In this document: one piece after another, positions 9,489 to 18,440 of the stretch
Numbering within the stretch: the first letter of the stretch is position 1
How the letters are laid out: each line of letters starts with the position of its first letter
Assembly (NCBI RefSeq): GCF_021166585.1
Contig: NZ_JAJOZE010000003.1
Location: 62,001-126,000, forward strand
Reading direction: 5' to 3'
Length of the DNA: 64,000 bases
Origin: Metabacillus kandeliae
GTDB lineage: Bacteria > Bacillota > Bacilli > Bacillales > Bacillaceae
The notes under the pieces: generated by a model
Database searches by the model: none
What the model was told of the DNA's origin: nothing
The model's input: only the letters and a program-made list of their open reading frames with translations
Program-made: the position numbers and the translations under genes

Positions 9489-10364
9489 TTACTTGCTGAC
9501 AACCTGGTTCAAATAGTCAAGCACCTGGCTGCGGAGGTCTTCTCTTTCAAGTGCAAAGTCTACGGATGCTTTAATAAATCCGAATTTGTCGCCGACGTCA
9601 TAGCGCTGGCCGTCAAAATTGTAAGCATGGATCGGCTGGGTTTCATTCAGTACTTTTAAGGCGTCTGTGAGCTGAATCTCACCGCCTGCACCTGGAGGGA
9701 GCTCGTCAAGGATGGAGAAAATCTCCGGCGTCAGGATATAGCGGCCCATGATTGCATAGCGGGACGGTGCTTCTTCTGCTTTTGGTTTTTCTACAAGGGA
9801 ACTCACAGAAATCATCTTGTCGCCATCCTGTGTTCCTTCTTTAGGAGCAATAATGCCGTATTTGGACGTGTCCTCCTGAGGAACCTGCTGAACACCTACT
9901 ACACTGCGCTCGCTCTGTTCAAATGCCTGGATAAGCTGCTGTGTGCAAGGCACTTCGCTTTTAACGATATCATCGCCAAGGAGAACCGCAAACGGTTCAT
10001 TTCCAATAAAGCGGCTTGCACAGTTAATGGCATGTCCAAGACCCTTTGGTTCTTTTTGTCTTATGTAATGAATGTTGGCAAGGCTTGAAATCTGCTGTAC
10101 AATGTCGAGCATTTCCTGTTTGCCTTTTTTTGCGAGTGTTTCTTCAAGCTCATAGGATTTGTCAAAATGGTCTTCAATGGCGCGCTTGCCGCGGCCGCTC
10201 ACGATAATAATGTCTTCAATGCCAGAGGCTACCGCTTCTTCAACAATGTATTGAATGGTCGGCTTGTCCACAATCGGAAGCATCTCTTTTGGCTGCGCTT
10301 TTGTCGCAGGAAGGAATCTTGTGCCCAAACCTGCAGCTGGAATAATCGCTTTTCTTACTTTCAT
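9489..10364 (-). CDS. gtaB: UTP-glucose-1-phosphate uridylyltransferase
   Basis: 291 residues, full length. It makes UDP-glucose from UTP and glucose-1-phosphate. The nucleotide-binding start [19 protein letters not shown] and the metal-site region AVLLGDDIV are visible; [10 protein letters not shown] and QLTDAL follow. GGGGG ribosome site. It supplies the substrate of the neighbouring ugd and of the epimerase upstream in the same operon. Many Bacillaceae carry more than one gtaB-like gene, so this may be the locus-specific copy. Confidence 0.95.
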   Translation of the reverse strand: MKVRKAIIPAAGLGTRFLPATKAQPKEMLPIVDKPTIQYIVEEAVASGIEDIIIVSGRGKRAIEDHFDKSYELEETLAKKGKQEMLDIVQQISSLANIHYIRQKEPKGLGHAINCASRFIGNEPFAVLLGDDIVKSEVPCTQQLIQAFEQSERSVVGVQQVPQEDTSKYGIIAPKEGTQDGDKMISVSSLVEKPKAEEAPSRYAIMGRYILTPEIFSILDELPPGAGGEIQLTDALKVLNETQPIHAYNFDGQRYDVGDKFGFIKASVDFALEREDLRSQVLDYLNQVVSK

Positions 10365-10377
10365 TGAAAGTGACCCC

Positions 10378-11136
10378 CTATTTTTTCAGGTATGTTTTTT
10401 TAACTGCATTGAACGCATAGCCGGCAAAGCAGTACATGGAATGAACCAGGCTAAGCTTCTCCACTTCCCGGTAAACCTTCCAGTTCTGCTTCGCCATCTT
10501 CACTTTATTGCTTGAGATCGAGCCTGGAACCAGCCTGTAATAGGCGAGTGATTCCTGGAGAGCAAAAGCGCGAAAACCCCTTTTTAGTATTGAAAGCCAA
10601 AGGGCATAATCTTGGCGTGTACGAATATTGGGCATTTGGAAAGGACCTGTTTTTTCTTTATTTACAACAGCTGTCAAACACCCGATATAATTCCCTTTTA
10701 AAAGGGTTTTGTAATCCATCTCATCAGGAACATCGATCACCCGATCGAGTTTCTCTCCATTTTCCTGCATGAGCTGGTACTTCGTATACGTAAAAGCATA
10801 GCCTTTTTCTTCCATAAATGCAATTTGCTTTTCCAGCTTTTCCGGATGCCAAAGATCATCGCTGTCAAGGAACGCGACATACTTGCCGTTCGCAAGATTG
10901 ATCGCTGTGTTCCTTGCAACCGCAGCTCCGCTGTTCACCTCGAGCTCGACGAGGCGGATGCGGGGATCGGCCTCAGCAAAACCTTTGATGTATTCACGGG
11001 AGTTATCCTTTGAACAGTCGTCAACGATAATCATTTCCCAGTTATCATACGTTTGAGCCTGCACTGAGGCAATGGTATCTCCGATATAGTTTGTACTATT
11101 ATAAGAAGGCGTGATGATGGAAACGAGCGGTTTCAT
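10378..11136 (-). CDS. GT2-family glycosyltransferase
   Basis: 252 residues, GT-A fold: start [13 protein letters not shown], acidic IVDDCSKD, and the metal-binding region FLDSDDLW at about residue 90. It transfers a sugar from a nucleotide donor to the growing lipid-linked repeat unit on the cytoplasmic face. Similar to EpsE/CpsI-type enzymes; donor and linkage cannot be read from sequence. Its ATG overlaps the previous stop (TGATG at 11136), suggesting translational coupling. A 13-base gap separates it from gtaB. Confidence 0.9.
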   Translation of the reverse strand: MKPLVSIITPSYNSTNYIGDTIASVQAQTYDNWEMIIVDDCSKDNSREYIKGFAEADPRIRLVELEVNSGAAVARNTAINLANGKYVAFLDSDDLWHPEKLEKQIAFMEEKGYAFTYTKYQLMQENGEKLDRVIDVPDEMDYKTLLKGNYIGCLTAVVNKEKTGPFQMPNIRTRQDYALWLSILKRGFRAFALQESLAYYRLVPGSISSNKVKMAKQNWKVYREVEKLSLVHSMYCFAGYAFNAVKKTYLKK

Positions 11137-12242
11137 CAGACGCTCACCTTCCTCCCTAATGTCTTTTCATAAATATCAGCCATCAGTTTTGCATTGTCTT
11201 CCCATTCATAAAGACTGACGACATGTCGACGGCCTTTTGCGCCCATTTCTTTTCCGATTTCCGGATTTTCAATGAATAGCTTCATTTTTTCAGCAAGGAC
11301 ACTGCTGTTTTTCGTCGGCACGATATAGCCGGTTTCTCCGTCCTTCACAACCTCAGGAAGGCCGCCGACATTCGCCACTACAACAGGCACTTCGCACGCC
11401 TGCGCCTCAACCGCTGCGACACCGAAGCTTTCGCTGTCAAGCGTTGACGGTACAAAAAAGACGTCAAATGAATTAATGAAGGCTGGTACCTGCTCATGAG
11501 GCACTCGGCCATGGAAGGTTGTCTGATGATCAATTCCAAGCTCCTTTGCAAGCTGCTTGTACTCCTCAAGCTTCGGTCCAGGACCTACGATATCAAGGTG
11601 TGTCGCCTCAAATTGCTCGGGACGAACCATGCCTCTAAACTTGGCATAGCCCTCAAGCAAGTAGCGGATACCGTATTTTTCAGCCATCGTTTTTACAATG
11701 CCAAAACGGATTTTATCCTCATGGCTTTGGTTGACAGAGGGCTTGAATTTTTCCATATCTACGCCAAAAGGTGTAACCTCTATTGGTTTGTTCGTATATT
11801 TGGCTGTTTCGTCTTTCATCACATGGCTTGTTGAGCAGATCACGTCTGCTTTTTTCAAGGCGTACTTCACCATCGCGGCATTGATTTTGCCTTCCTTAGG
11901 GAAGTCATAGATGTCCATGCCCCAAACAGAAATAATGTAAGGATGAAAATTCGCCATAGCCCCGACAACCCCGTAGCTTGAAACATAATGGCTGTGCAGT
12001 AGATCCGGCTTAAATTCGTTTAATACCTTTTTCAAGTCGCCAACTGTCAGAAAGTAAGCCAGCTTGTTGCTGAACTTTAATGGAAGGTAATGGGTTTTCA
12101 CATTCTGCCATTTAGAACGGTCGTCCCCGTCCCTGTGGCTTTCAAAGCTGATGTTGAGCGTCTCATATCCAAGCTTATTATAATAATCGAGCCATTTCTT
12201 TGTATGAACGTTGTTTGCAGGAGCTAAAATGGCTATTTTCAT
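11136..12242 (-). CDS. GT4-family glycosyltransferase
   Basis: 368 residues, GT-B fold. The N-terminal acceptor domain (LAPANNVHTKKW) includes a LLHSHYVSSYG motif. The C-terminal donor domain has the retaining GT4 signature ESFGVAAVEAQACEVPVV (EX7E) at about residues 285-300. No membrane segments. It shares 4 bp (ATGA, 12239-12242) with the glycosyltransferase gene upstream and one base with the one downstream, so it is embedded in a tightly coupled operon. Sugar specificity is unknown. Confidence 0.9.
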   Translation of the reverse strand: MKIAILAPANNVHTKKWLDYYNKLGYETLNISFESHRDGDDRSKWQNVKTHYLPLKFSNKLAYFLTVGDLKKVLNEFKPDLLHSHYVSSYGVVGAMANFHPYIISVWGMDIYDFPKEGKINAAMVKYALKKADVICSTSHVMKDETAKYTNKPIEVTPFGVDMEKFKPSVNQSHEDKIRFGIVKTMAEKYGIRYLLEGYAKFRGMVRPEQFEATHLDIVGPGPKLEEYKQLAKELGIDHQTTFHGRVPHEQVPAFINSFDVFFVPSTLDSESFGVAAVEAQACEVPVVVANVGGLPEVVKDGETGYIVPTKNSSVLAEKMKLFIENPEIGKEMGAKGRRHVVSLYEWEDNAKLMADIYEKTLGRKVSV

Positions 12243-13375
12243 GACTGCTTCACCTCTTGTCTGTTCAGTGATGTTAAATCGTTGACTACTTTCTCTACTC
12301 TTGCGTCCCAGCTGTTTTTCTCAAAGGCATGCTGACGGATCGAAGAAATCATGACTGCGTGCACCTCTGGCTGCAGAGCTCTTAGTACAGCATCTTTGAA
12401 ATCATCCTTATCTACTTTGGAGACGATGCCGAAATTATTATCCTCCAACAGACGTGCCTGGGCGTCACAATTTGTCGCAACGATTGGCAGCTGGTGGGCA
12501 AGGTATTCAAATAATTTAACCGGCATGGCAAAATCATGGTACGTGTTTTTCTCGCGCGGAATGAGCGCGATATCGGACTTTTCATAAACCTCTTTCAGCT
12601 CGTCGCCTGAAAGGTGCAGGATATTAATCCATGGCTTGTCCTGATAGCCTTGAATTTCTGCATCTTTTTTGAACTCGCCTTCTCGGCAGATGAAGTTTAA
12701 TTCAACCTTGACCCCATCAGCATTAATACCATCAAAAGCCTTCAGCATGGTGAGGATGCCAAGCTGATCTGTGATCCCGCCAACATAAACCGCTGACGAA
12801 ATGCTCTTATCAGACCGGTTCAAGTGATCCACCTTTTCCATTCCTGGCGGCAGCTCGTCGTATTCCTTTGTCCATTTGACAAATCGGTTCATCTCAAGGG
12901 ATGGAAGATAGAGGATATCAACAGATTTATGATACGCCTTCAGCTCTTTCCGGTAAATGCTTTGCATGACAGGTGTTAAAAATTGCTTGCCGAATGGCGG
13001 AACATACATGTCATTAAACTGCCAGTAAACATCCCTGTAAAAGCACCCGATTGGAACGTGCGCTGCTTTTAGTTTCTTCCAAAAGCCGGCATCCATGCCT
13101 ATTGCGCGCGGAACATGATCGTGATCGGTCAGCCAAAACGGCATTGTGCTGTTTTCCATATAGCAGAATAAGGCCTCATTGATGCTGTACTGATGAAGGT
13201 ATTCGTTTATTTTTTGCTTGCGTTCTCTTGATTGTCCTGAAATCACAACGACTTCTACCTGATGCTTTTCTCCATAGCGCCGGAAGGCTTCAGTCAGTTT
13301 CTTTGGGCGTACACCAGACCCGCTTTTCGGATTCTTTTGAAGTTCATATGGAAAATAAACGATTATATGCTTCAT
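12239..13375 (-). CDS. Glycosyltransferase, GT4-like
   Basis: 378 residues. GT-B-like with a C-terminal donor half: AVYVGGITDQLGI (about 205), IALIPREKN, then VKLFEYLAHQLPIVATNCDA, typical of GT4/GT1 nucleotide-sugar sites. The N-terminus (HIIVYFPYELQKNP) resembles polysaccharide-locus transferases. It is the first gene downstream of the internal hairpin at 13426-13482, so the three transferase genes plus gtaB-ugd may be expressed at a lower level than the two genes before the hairpin. Specificity unknown. Confidence 0.85.
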   Translation of the reverse strand: MKHIIVYFPYELQKNPKSGSGVRPKKLTEAFRRYGEKHQVEVVVISGQSRERKQKINEYLHQYSINEALFCYMENSTMPFWLTDHDHVPRAIGMDAGFWKKLKAAHVPIGCFYRDVYWQFNDMYVPPFGKQFLTPVMQSIYRKELKAYHKSVDILYLPSLEMNRFVKWTKEYDELPPGMEKVDHLNRSDKSISSAVYVGGITDQLGILTMLKAFDGINADGVKVELNFICREGEFKKDAEIQGYQDKPWINILHLSGDELKEVYEKSDIALIPREKNTYHDFAMPVKLFEYLAHQLPIVATNCDAQARLLEDNNFGIVSKVDKDDFKDAVLRALQPEVHAVMISSIRQHAFEKNSWDARVEKVVNDLTSLNRQEVKQS

Positions 13376-13425
13376 CTGCTCTAGTTTCTCCTATCAAGGC
13401 TTCAATATTTTATCTTGCATAACGT

Positions 13426-13482
13426 AAAAATTCTCCCGATTCACAGGCCGGGATGCCAGCCATGCGAAATGCATCGGGAGAA
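13426..13482 (-). terminator. Intra-operonic terminator or attenuator hairpin
   Basis: Ten-base arms TTCTCCCGAT / ATCGGGAGAA, with a 32-base loop that can itself pair (GGCATCCCGGCC), followed on the minus strand by TTTTTA. It lies between the epimerase and the glycosyltransferase gene. Confidence 0.6.
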
Positions 13483-13494
13483 AATGCGAAAACT

Positions 13495-14415
13495 TCATCG
13501 TGTTGTCTTTTTATAAAAATCAAGCGTGCTTTCAAGGCCTTTCGGCAGCGATACAGCAGGCTCCCATTTTAGTGCGCTGATTGTTTCTTTATTGCAAAGA
13601 ACACTCTCACGGATATCTCCGCTGCGCTCTTCTCTATATTCTGGAGAAAAATCATTCCCCGAGATTTCATTCATCAAAAAGAACAGCTCTTTAATGGTAA
13701 TCTTTTCATTAGAAGAAACGTTCAATACTTGATTGTGGCCGCTCGTTAATGCTTTCACATTCGCTGCCGCAACGTCTTCTACATAAATAAAATCACGCGT
13801 CTGTTCGCCGTCACCATAAATCGCCGGTGCCTGTCCTTTTGAGAATGCTTCAGCAAAAATCGCAATAACGCCACCCTCGCCAAGTGCATCCTGCCTTGGA
13901 CCATAAACATTGCCATAGCGTAAAATGGTGTAATCTATGCCATAGAGCTTGTGTGCCATGTCCAAATATTTCTCAACAGAAAGCTTGGAAACGCCATAAG
14001 GAGCAAGCGGCTTAGCTGGATGAGCAAGATCTACCGGCAAATACTCAGGATTGCCATACACAGCCGCAGAGGAAGCAAAAACAATTTTGCGGACGCCATG
14101 CTTCTGGGCTGCCTGGATCACACTGAGAGAGCCTCTGACATTGATTTCTTCATCTTTTAACGGATCCTCGATTGAGCGAGGTACACTTACCTGTGCGGCC
14201 TGATGAATAATGGCTTCAGGCTTGAATTCAGCAACAGCTTCTTCAAACCGGGAGTCATTAATGCTGCAGTCTGTAAACGCTGCTGCATCATTCAGGTTGT
14301 CCTTGTTTCCGGTTGTTAAATCATCGACAACCATAACTTCGTGACCATCTTCAATTAATTTGTCTGTTATATGCGAGCCGATAAAACCGCAGCCCCCTGT
14401 AACCAAAACCTTCAT
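13495..14415 (-). CDS. NAD-dependent epimerase (UDP-glucose 4-epimerase-like)
   Basis: 306 residues, extended short-chain dehydrogenase. Rossmann motif GGCGFIGSHI at residue 7, SSAAVYG with the catalytic Ser, and YGVSK (YxxxK) at about residue 145. FIYVEDVA and a C-terminal substrate domain follow. It probably interconverts UDP-glucose and UDP-galactose (or the N-acetyl forms) for the polymer made here. Another UDP-sugar epimerase role cannot be excluded. RBS GGAGG. It follows the priming transferase by 27 bases. Confidence 0.88.
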   Translation of the reverse strand: MKVLVTGGCGFIGSHITDKLIEDGHEVMVVDDLTTGNKDNLNDAAAFTDCSINDSRFEEAVAEFKPEAIIHQAAQVSVPRSIEDPLKDEEINVRGSLSVIQAAQKHGVRKIVFASSAAVYGNPEYLPVDLAHPAKPLAPYGVSKLSVEKYLDMAHKLYGIDYTILRYGNVYGPRQDALGEGGVIAIFAEAFSKGQAPAIYGDGEQTRDFIYVEDVAAANVKALTSGHNQVLNVSSNEKITIKELFFLMNEISGNDFSPEYREERSGDIRESVLCNKETISALKWEPAVSLPKGLESTLDFYKKTTR

Positions 14416-14442
14416 AATTCAGATAATCCTCCTGGATTTATC

Positions 14443-15102
14443 TTATCTAGCGCCTTCACCAGTAAAGATAACACGTATCGTCTTGAAAATAATTTTAAGA
14501 TCTAATAAAAATTCCATTTTTGAGATATAGTACAAGTCGTATTGCAATTTCTCTTTTGGAGAGATATCGTATCCGCCGTTTACCTGAGCCCAGCCTGTTA
14601 AACCAGGCTTCACTGCAAGACGCTGGGAAAATCCGGGGATCTCTCTTTCAAAAGCTTCTGTAAACATCGGTCTTTCCGGGCGGGGACCGATCATGCTCAT
14701 TTCACCCTTCAATACATTATAAAGCTGCGGGAGTTCATCGATGCGGGTTTTGCGGATGAAGGCACCGATTTTCGTTACCCTTGGATCATCCTTGGATGCC
14801 CACTGGGCTCCATTCTTTTCCGCGTCTGTTCTCATCGATCTCAGCTTTACAACATGGAATCTCTGGCCTCTTAAACCTACCCGTTCCTGGAAAAACAAGG
14901 CTTTCCCGGGTGACTCCATTCTTATCGCAATCATCGTAATCAAAATGATGGGAGATGCGAGTATAAGTCCTATTACGGCTAATAGTATATCTAGAATTCG
15001 TTTTCCATGAAGGTTATAAGCTGTTTTTTTCGGTTCAGTCTTTGCAAAGGCCACCGATTGATACTTACGATACAAATTGGACTCTGCCCGATTAATAGCC
15101 AC
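14443..15102 (-). CDS. Undecaprenyl-phosphate sugar-1-phosphate transferase
   Basis: About 219 residues. A TTG (15105) and a GTG (15102) are adjacent; AGAGGTG upstream favours GTG. One transmembrane segment (about 35-58, LDILLAVIGLILASPIILIT) precedes the bacterial sugar transferase catalytic region: KLRSMRTDA, KTRIDELPQLYNVLKGEMS, GPRPERP and the GLTGWAQVNG block. It transfers a sugar-1-phosphate to undecaprenyl phosphate, the committed step for the repeat unit. As first gene of the operon it has a clear promoter. No Wzx flippase or Wzy polymerase is in the window, so these must lie elsewhere. Confidence 0.93.
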   Translation of the reverse strand: MAINRAESNLYRKYQSVAFAKTEPKKTAYNLHGKRILDILLAVIGLILASPIILITMIAIRMESPGKALFFQERVGLRGQRFHVVKLRSMRTDAEKNGAQWASKDDPRVTKIGAFIRKTRIDELPQLYNVLKGEMSMIGPRPERPMFTEAFEREIPGFSQRLAVKPGLTGWAQVNGGYDISPKEKLQYDLYYISKMEFLLDLKIIFKTIRVIFTGEGAR

Positions 15103-15187
15103 CAAAAATCACCTCTATATTTCTTTCGGCTGACAGTATTAGTATTTCTCCTTGCTTAACTTGTTCCTAAAGTTTTCACTCATTAGA

Positions 15188-15216
15188 ACAATATCACTTA
15201 CCCCATGAAAGGTCAA
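15188..15216 (-). promoter_or_regulatory. Promoter of the exopolysaccharide operon
   Basis: On the minus strand TTGACC (15216-15211), a 17-bp spacer and TATTGT (15193-15188), about 86 bp before the sugar transferase start. Confidence 0.6.
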
Positions 15217-15509
15217 TAAGATTTCTAAGCGGGGAAAGGCCGAAATATGGACGTTCAAAGTTTCTTCACATTTTCTTTAGTGTTAGGATAAAATCAGTCT
15301 TCAATGCGGAGCAATTAAAGAGAATTCTGCATAAATATGGACTGTGTTTACGGCTGTCCTGTATATTTGACGGAACAAACGCACAGGATGTTACATCCAA
15401 AAATTAGCAGCTATAGTGGAAGGATTGATTTCTTATACTACCTCTATCTTCTCCAGAAAACATCTCGCTAAGGCTTTTTACCCCAAACTTTCTTTTTTCT
15501 AAACCACAC
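15217..15509. other. Intergenic stretch without recognisable features
   Basis: Between the operon promoter and the next gene's stop codon I find no open frame with a ribosome site, no hairpin terminator and no repeat shared with the rest of the window. Confidence 0.5.
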
Positions 15510-16307
15510 CTAATTATTTTTGCCTGTAAAATAACTGGAAAGATAGGTTTCCCAAAGCTTTTCGCCTTTTTCACTAAGTGTATTGTCTGATTTATTTACA
15601 TACGTAAGAATGTCATCGGACTGATCATCAGGCCAAGATTTCCAGTGGTTTAGGTAGACATATCCATTATCTTTCGCAAACTGCTCCAGCTTCTCAGCTT
15701 CTTTAGGGTAGTATCTCGCTTTATAGACAGGATGAGAAGGCTGGATAAAGATCTTCACTCCAGGGTTTTCTTTTTTAAAGATTTTCAAAATACTGTCAAC
15801 ATTTTTCAATGTGTTCGTAATGCCTACTATGCCATTGTCTTTTAAAATGAATGGTTCTATCAAAAGAATATCCGGCTTTTCAAGGGAGAGCTTTTCAGCA
15901 ATATCTTCCTGGAGAATATCCTTTGTTGTTTTATTTTTAAAAACAGCAATGTTTACGTCCATCAAATCTTTGGAATAAGTTTTCTCCAGATCGCTTTTCA
16001 GCATGGCCGGCCATGAATGAGCACCCTCTTCAGATGTATCGGATCCGAAGATCAGCATTTTTACTTTCTTTTTCTCTTTTTCGGCTTTCAGCAGCATTGA
16101 GGCTGTCTCTGCTGGAAGGTTTTTCACGGCTGCTGGTATGTCTGAAGAACTTTCACTTTTAATCGGGTCTGCTTTAACAGTCTCTTGATACGCTGTCCCT
16201 TTAGCCTCTGCAGAAGCACTGCTGATTTTTTTGTCCCAATAAAACTTGCCTGCTATGACGCTTCCTATAGAAATGATTATGATAAAAAAGAGCAATAAAC
16301 GCTTCAC
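15510..16307 (-). CDS. Membrane-anchored SGNH/GDSL-hydrolase-like protein
   Basis: 265 residues from a GTG at 16307, chosen because GGAGG lies 8 nt upstream; ATGs further upstream give no better site. An N-terminal membrane anchor (LLLFFIIIISIGSVIAG) leads to a low-complexity linker and an SGNH-like fold starting LIFGSDTSEEGAHSWP. The usual GDS and DxxH blocks are altered: the N-terminal block reads GSDTS, and the C-terminal block reads DNTLSEKG where DxxHPNxxG is expected. Activity is therefore uncertain. Similar proteins are often deacetylases or esterases acting on surface glycans. It lies just upstream of the polysaccharide operon, same strand. Confidence 0.75.
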   Translation of the reverse strand: MKRLLLFFIIIISIGSVIAGKFYWDKKISSASAEAKGTAYQETVKADPIKSESSSDIPAAVKNLPAETASMLLKAEKEKKKVKMLIFGSDTSEEGAHSWPAMLKSDLEKTYSKDLMDVNIAVFKNKTTKDILQEDIAEKLSLEKPDILLIEPFILKDNGIVGITNTLKNVDSILKIFKKENPGVKIFIQPSHPVYKARYYPKEAEKLEQFAKDNGYVYLNHWKSWPDDQSDDILTYVNKSDNTLSEKGEKLWETYLSSYFTGKNN

Positions 16308-16439
16308 CAATTTGTCCTCCATCGTTTCTCTATGTAAAAACTCCTTTATTTCCTTTGACATTATACAACAAATTTCCAAAAAAACGGTGCTTTTGCATGG
16401 TAAAAACATATTTTTACATAAAATTCATAAATGGACAGC

Positions 16440-17405
16440 TTACTTTTTTCTAAGATAGACCCGATTTTTTCTCGAACTATTATGCGAAAGACCTGAGTCT
16501 AGGAGAAACCTTGTTGTAATTGAAGTTGACGAGATGTTTAAAAAGAAGCGGAACTCTTTATTGGAGATAGAAGGTGCATTTGTCAGCAGAAAATATTCTT
16601 CAAGTGCAGATAAATGAGCGTTTTTTGACTTGATGGAGCATTTCTTGCAAAACCAATGGCCTTGCACCCGATCCATTGGGAATGCTAAGCATTTTGGACA
16701 TGCTGTTCCAGGGATTAAATCAGTTAATAGAATCCCGTATTGATCCATTATAGGTTTCGTTAAGACAGTGTGGTTTTTGTCGAGCAGGCGGGAAAGCTTT
16801 TTTAAGCCTGGTGGTTTTAATAGGAGGATTTTATGTTTCTCAATTAATTCATTAACACGGTCATAAATGGTGTTGGAGTGGATAATTCTTTTATATAGGG
16901 ACTGGTTGAAAGGAATCATTTTTATAATAGTGGCCGGGCTGCTTACCACAATCAAATATTCAATCGGTATTTCCTCAAACCGATTCGCTGCCAGCCATTG
17001 CTGAAGCTGCTTTTTATGCCTGGATGCTTGAAGAAGAGGATCAGGGAATGCTTCTTCTTTATCGCCTATTTTCCTGATAAGCTGGTGGAAGTTTTGATCA
17101 AATATTAATGTACCGGTGATGTTTTTCACTTCTAAAATCAGGATGAAATTCGGATGGAGGATAAGGGTATCCATTTGGAAGGAATGAGAACCAGAAGAAA
17201 GGCGGAGGTCATGAAGAATAGTGAATTCTTTTTCAGGCAGAAAACTTAAATGGTAATCAATCGACTTCTCGCCGCTGTACCCAGCCGCATACCTCGCCAG
17301 ATCCGCTTCGATTAATGGTCTTTTTCTGTGATTTCCTGGCAGCCTTCTTAACAATGCCTCCAGCTGAAGCAGCACTACTGGTTTGGTACGTTCTTTTATT
17401 ATCAA
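16440..17405 (-). CDS. NERD-domain protein with C-terminal zinc ribbon
   Basis: 321 residues. TTG start with AAGGTG 5 nt upstream. The NERD (nuclease-related) domain spans about residues 37-150: GYSGEKSIDYHLSFLP, then FQMDTLILHPNFILILEVKN with the D...EVK nuclease-like core. The C-terminal third carries a two-pair cysteine zinc ribbon (CPKC..CKKC, about 245-265). NERD proteins are predicted nucleases of unknown substrate. Its upstream region is the 216-bp tandem array, so the array could influence its transcription, but no promoter is obvious. Confidence 0.85.
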   Translation of the reverse strand: MIIKERTKPVVLLQLEALLRRLPGNHRKRPLIEADLARYAAGYSGEKSIDYHLSFLPEKEFTILHDLRLSSGSHSFQMDTLILHPNFILILEVKNITGTLIFDQNFHQLIRKIGDKEEAFPDPLLQASRHKKQLQQWLAANRFEEIPIEYLIVVSSPATIIKMIPFNQSLYKRIIHSNTIYDRVNELIEKHKILLLKPPGLKKLSRLLDKNHTVLTKPIMDQYGILLTDLIPGTACPKCLAFPMDRVQGHWFCKKCSIKSKNAHLSALEEYFLLTNAPSISNKEFRFFLNISSTSITTRFLLDSGLSHNSSRKNRVYLRKK

Positions 17406-17569
17406 TTTATCACCTTCTTTTTGAATTCTTACTCTAGATTCTGCCAGGATGAGGAGATTCCTGCTCAGTGCTCGAAATTTTTATTTGGGGCGGCATAATT
17501 TGCTGCTGTTCTCTTTTTAGGAGCCGGGTTACCTCGTTTTAATTCTCTTCCAATGTGTATCACCCTCCA

Positions 17570-18375
17570 TAAGGGTGCAAATTTCCTTTTTACGAAGAGA
17601 TAACGGCTTTTTCATAAATAGCTCTTCTCCATATTCACCGAACCAGCCTTCATATTCACCGATCGAGAGCACATATTCACCAAACTGGCTCTTATATTCA
17701 CCAATACCCCCTTTATTTTCACCAAAGGCCGGCTACAGGGAATCTCACCTTGTTTGAAGCCCCTATCAATGAGCCGCTCTCACTACAGGGGCGCAAAATT
17801 CTTTTTTACGAAGAGATAAGGACTTTTTCATAAACAGCCCTTCCTCATATTCACCGATCCAGCCTTAATATTCACCGATCCAATGCACATATTCACCAAA
17901 CTGGCTCTTATATTCACCAATACCCCCTTTATTTTCACCAAAGGCCGGCTACAGGGAATCTCACCTTGTTTGAAGCCCCTATTAATGAGCCGCTCTCTCT
18001 ACAGGGGCGCAAAATTCTTTTTTACGAAGAGATAACGGCTTTTTCATAAACAGCCCTTCCTCATATTCACTGATCCAGCCTTTATATTCTCCGATCCAAT
18101 GCACATATTCACCAAACTGGCTCTTATATTCACCAAAACACCCTTTATTTTCACCAAAGGCCGGCTACAGGGAATTTCATCTTGTTTGAAGCCCCTATCA
18201 ATGAGCCGCTCTCTCTACAGGGGCGCAAAATTCTTTTTTACGAAGAGATAACAGCTTTTTCATAAACTGCCCTTACTCGTATTCACAGAACCAGCCAAAA
18301 TATTCACCTATCGGGAGCTCATATTCACCAAACCGGCTCTCATATTCACCAAAACGCCTTATAATTTCACCAACC
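17570..18375 (-). repeat. Tandem 216-bp repeat array containing 20 GGTGAATAT boxes at 21-bp spacing
   Basis: Four near-identical units begin at 17591, 17807, 18023 and 18239 (exact 216-bp period). Each holds five copies of ATATTCACC (GGTGAATAT on the minus strand) starting exactly 21 bp apart: 17631, 17652, 17673, 17694, 17715, and the same offsets in later units. Between box clusters each unit has GCCGGCT, a GCCCCT/AGGGGC stem and GCGCAAAATTC. Small open frames reading SPxxxxY heptads reflect the 21-bp period; they lack ribosome sites and are not called genes. Confidence 0.9.
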
Positions 18376-18400
18376 CCATAATTACAACGCTGCCCACCAC

Positions 18401-18429
18401 AAAAAAACGCCTCCCCTAAGGAAGACGCC
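18401..18429 (-). terminator. Terminator of the SbsC-like surface gene
   Basis: Minus-strand stem CGTCTTCC / GGGGAGGCG (with G-U pairs) followed by seven T residues, 12 bases after the stop codon at 18441. Confidence 0.75.
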
Positions 18430-18440
18430 ATCACTCTATC

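Noticed and set aside
17575-17757. Open frame reading SPxxxxY heptads over the 21-bp boxes
   Set aside because: The heptads are forced by the 21-bp DNA period; no ribosome site, and later units carry stops in the same frame.
17570-18375. CRISPR array
   Set aside because: Boxes are only 9 bp and spacers are repeated rather than unique; no cas genes in the window.
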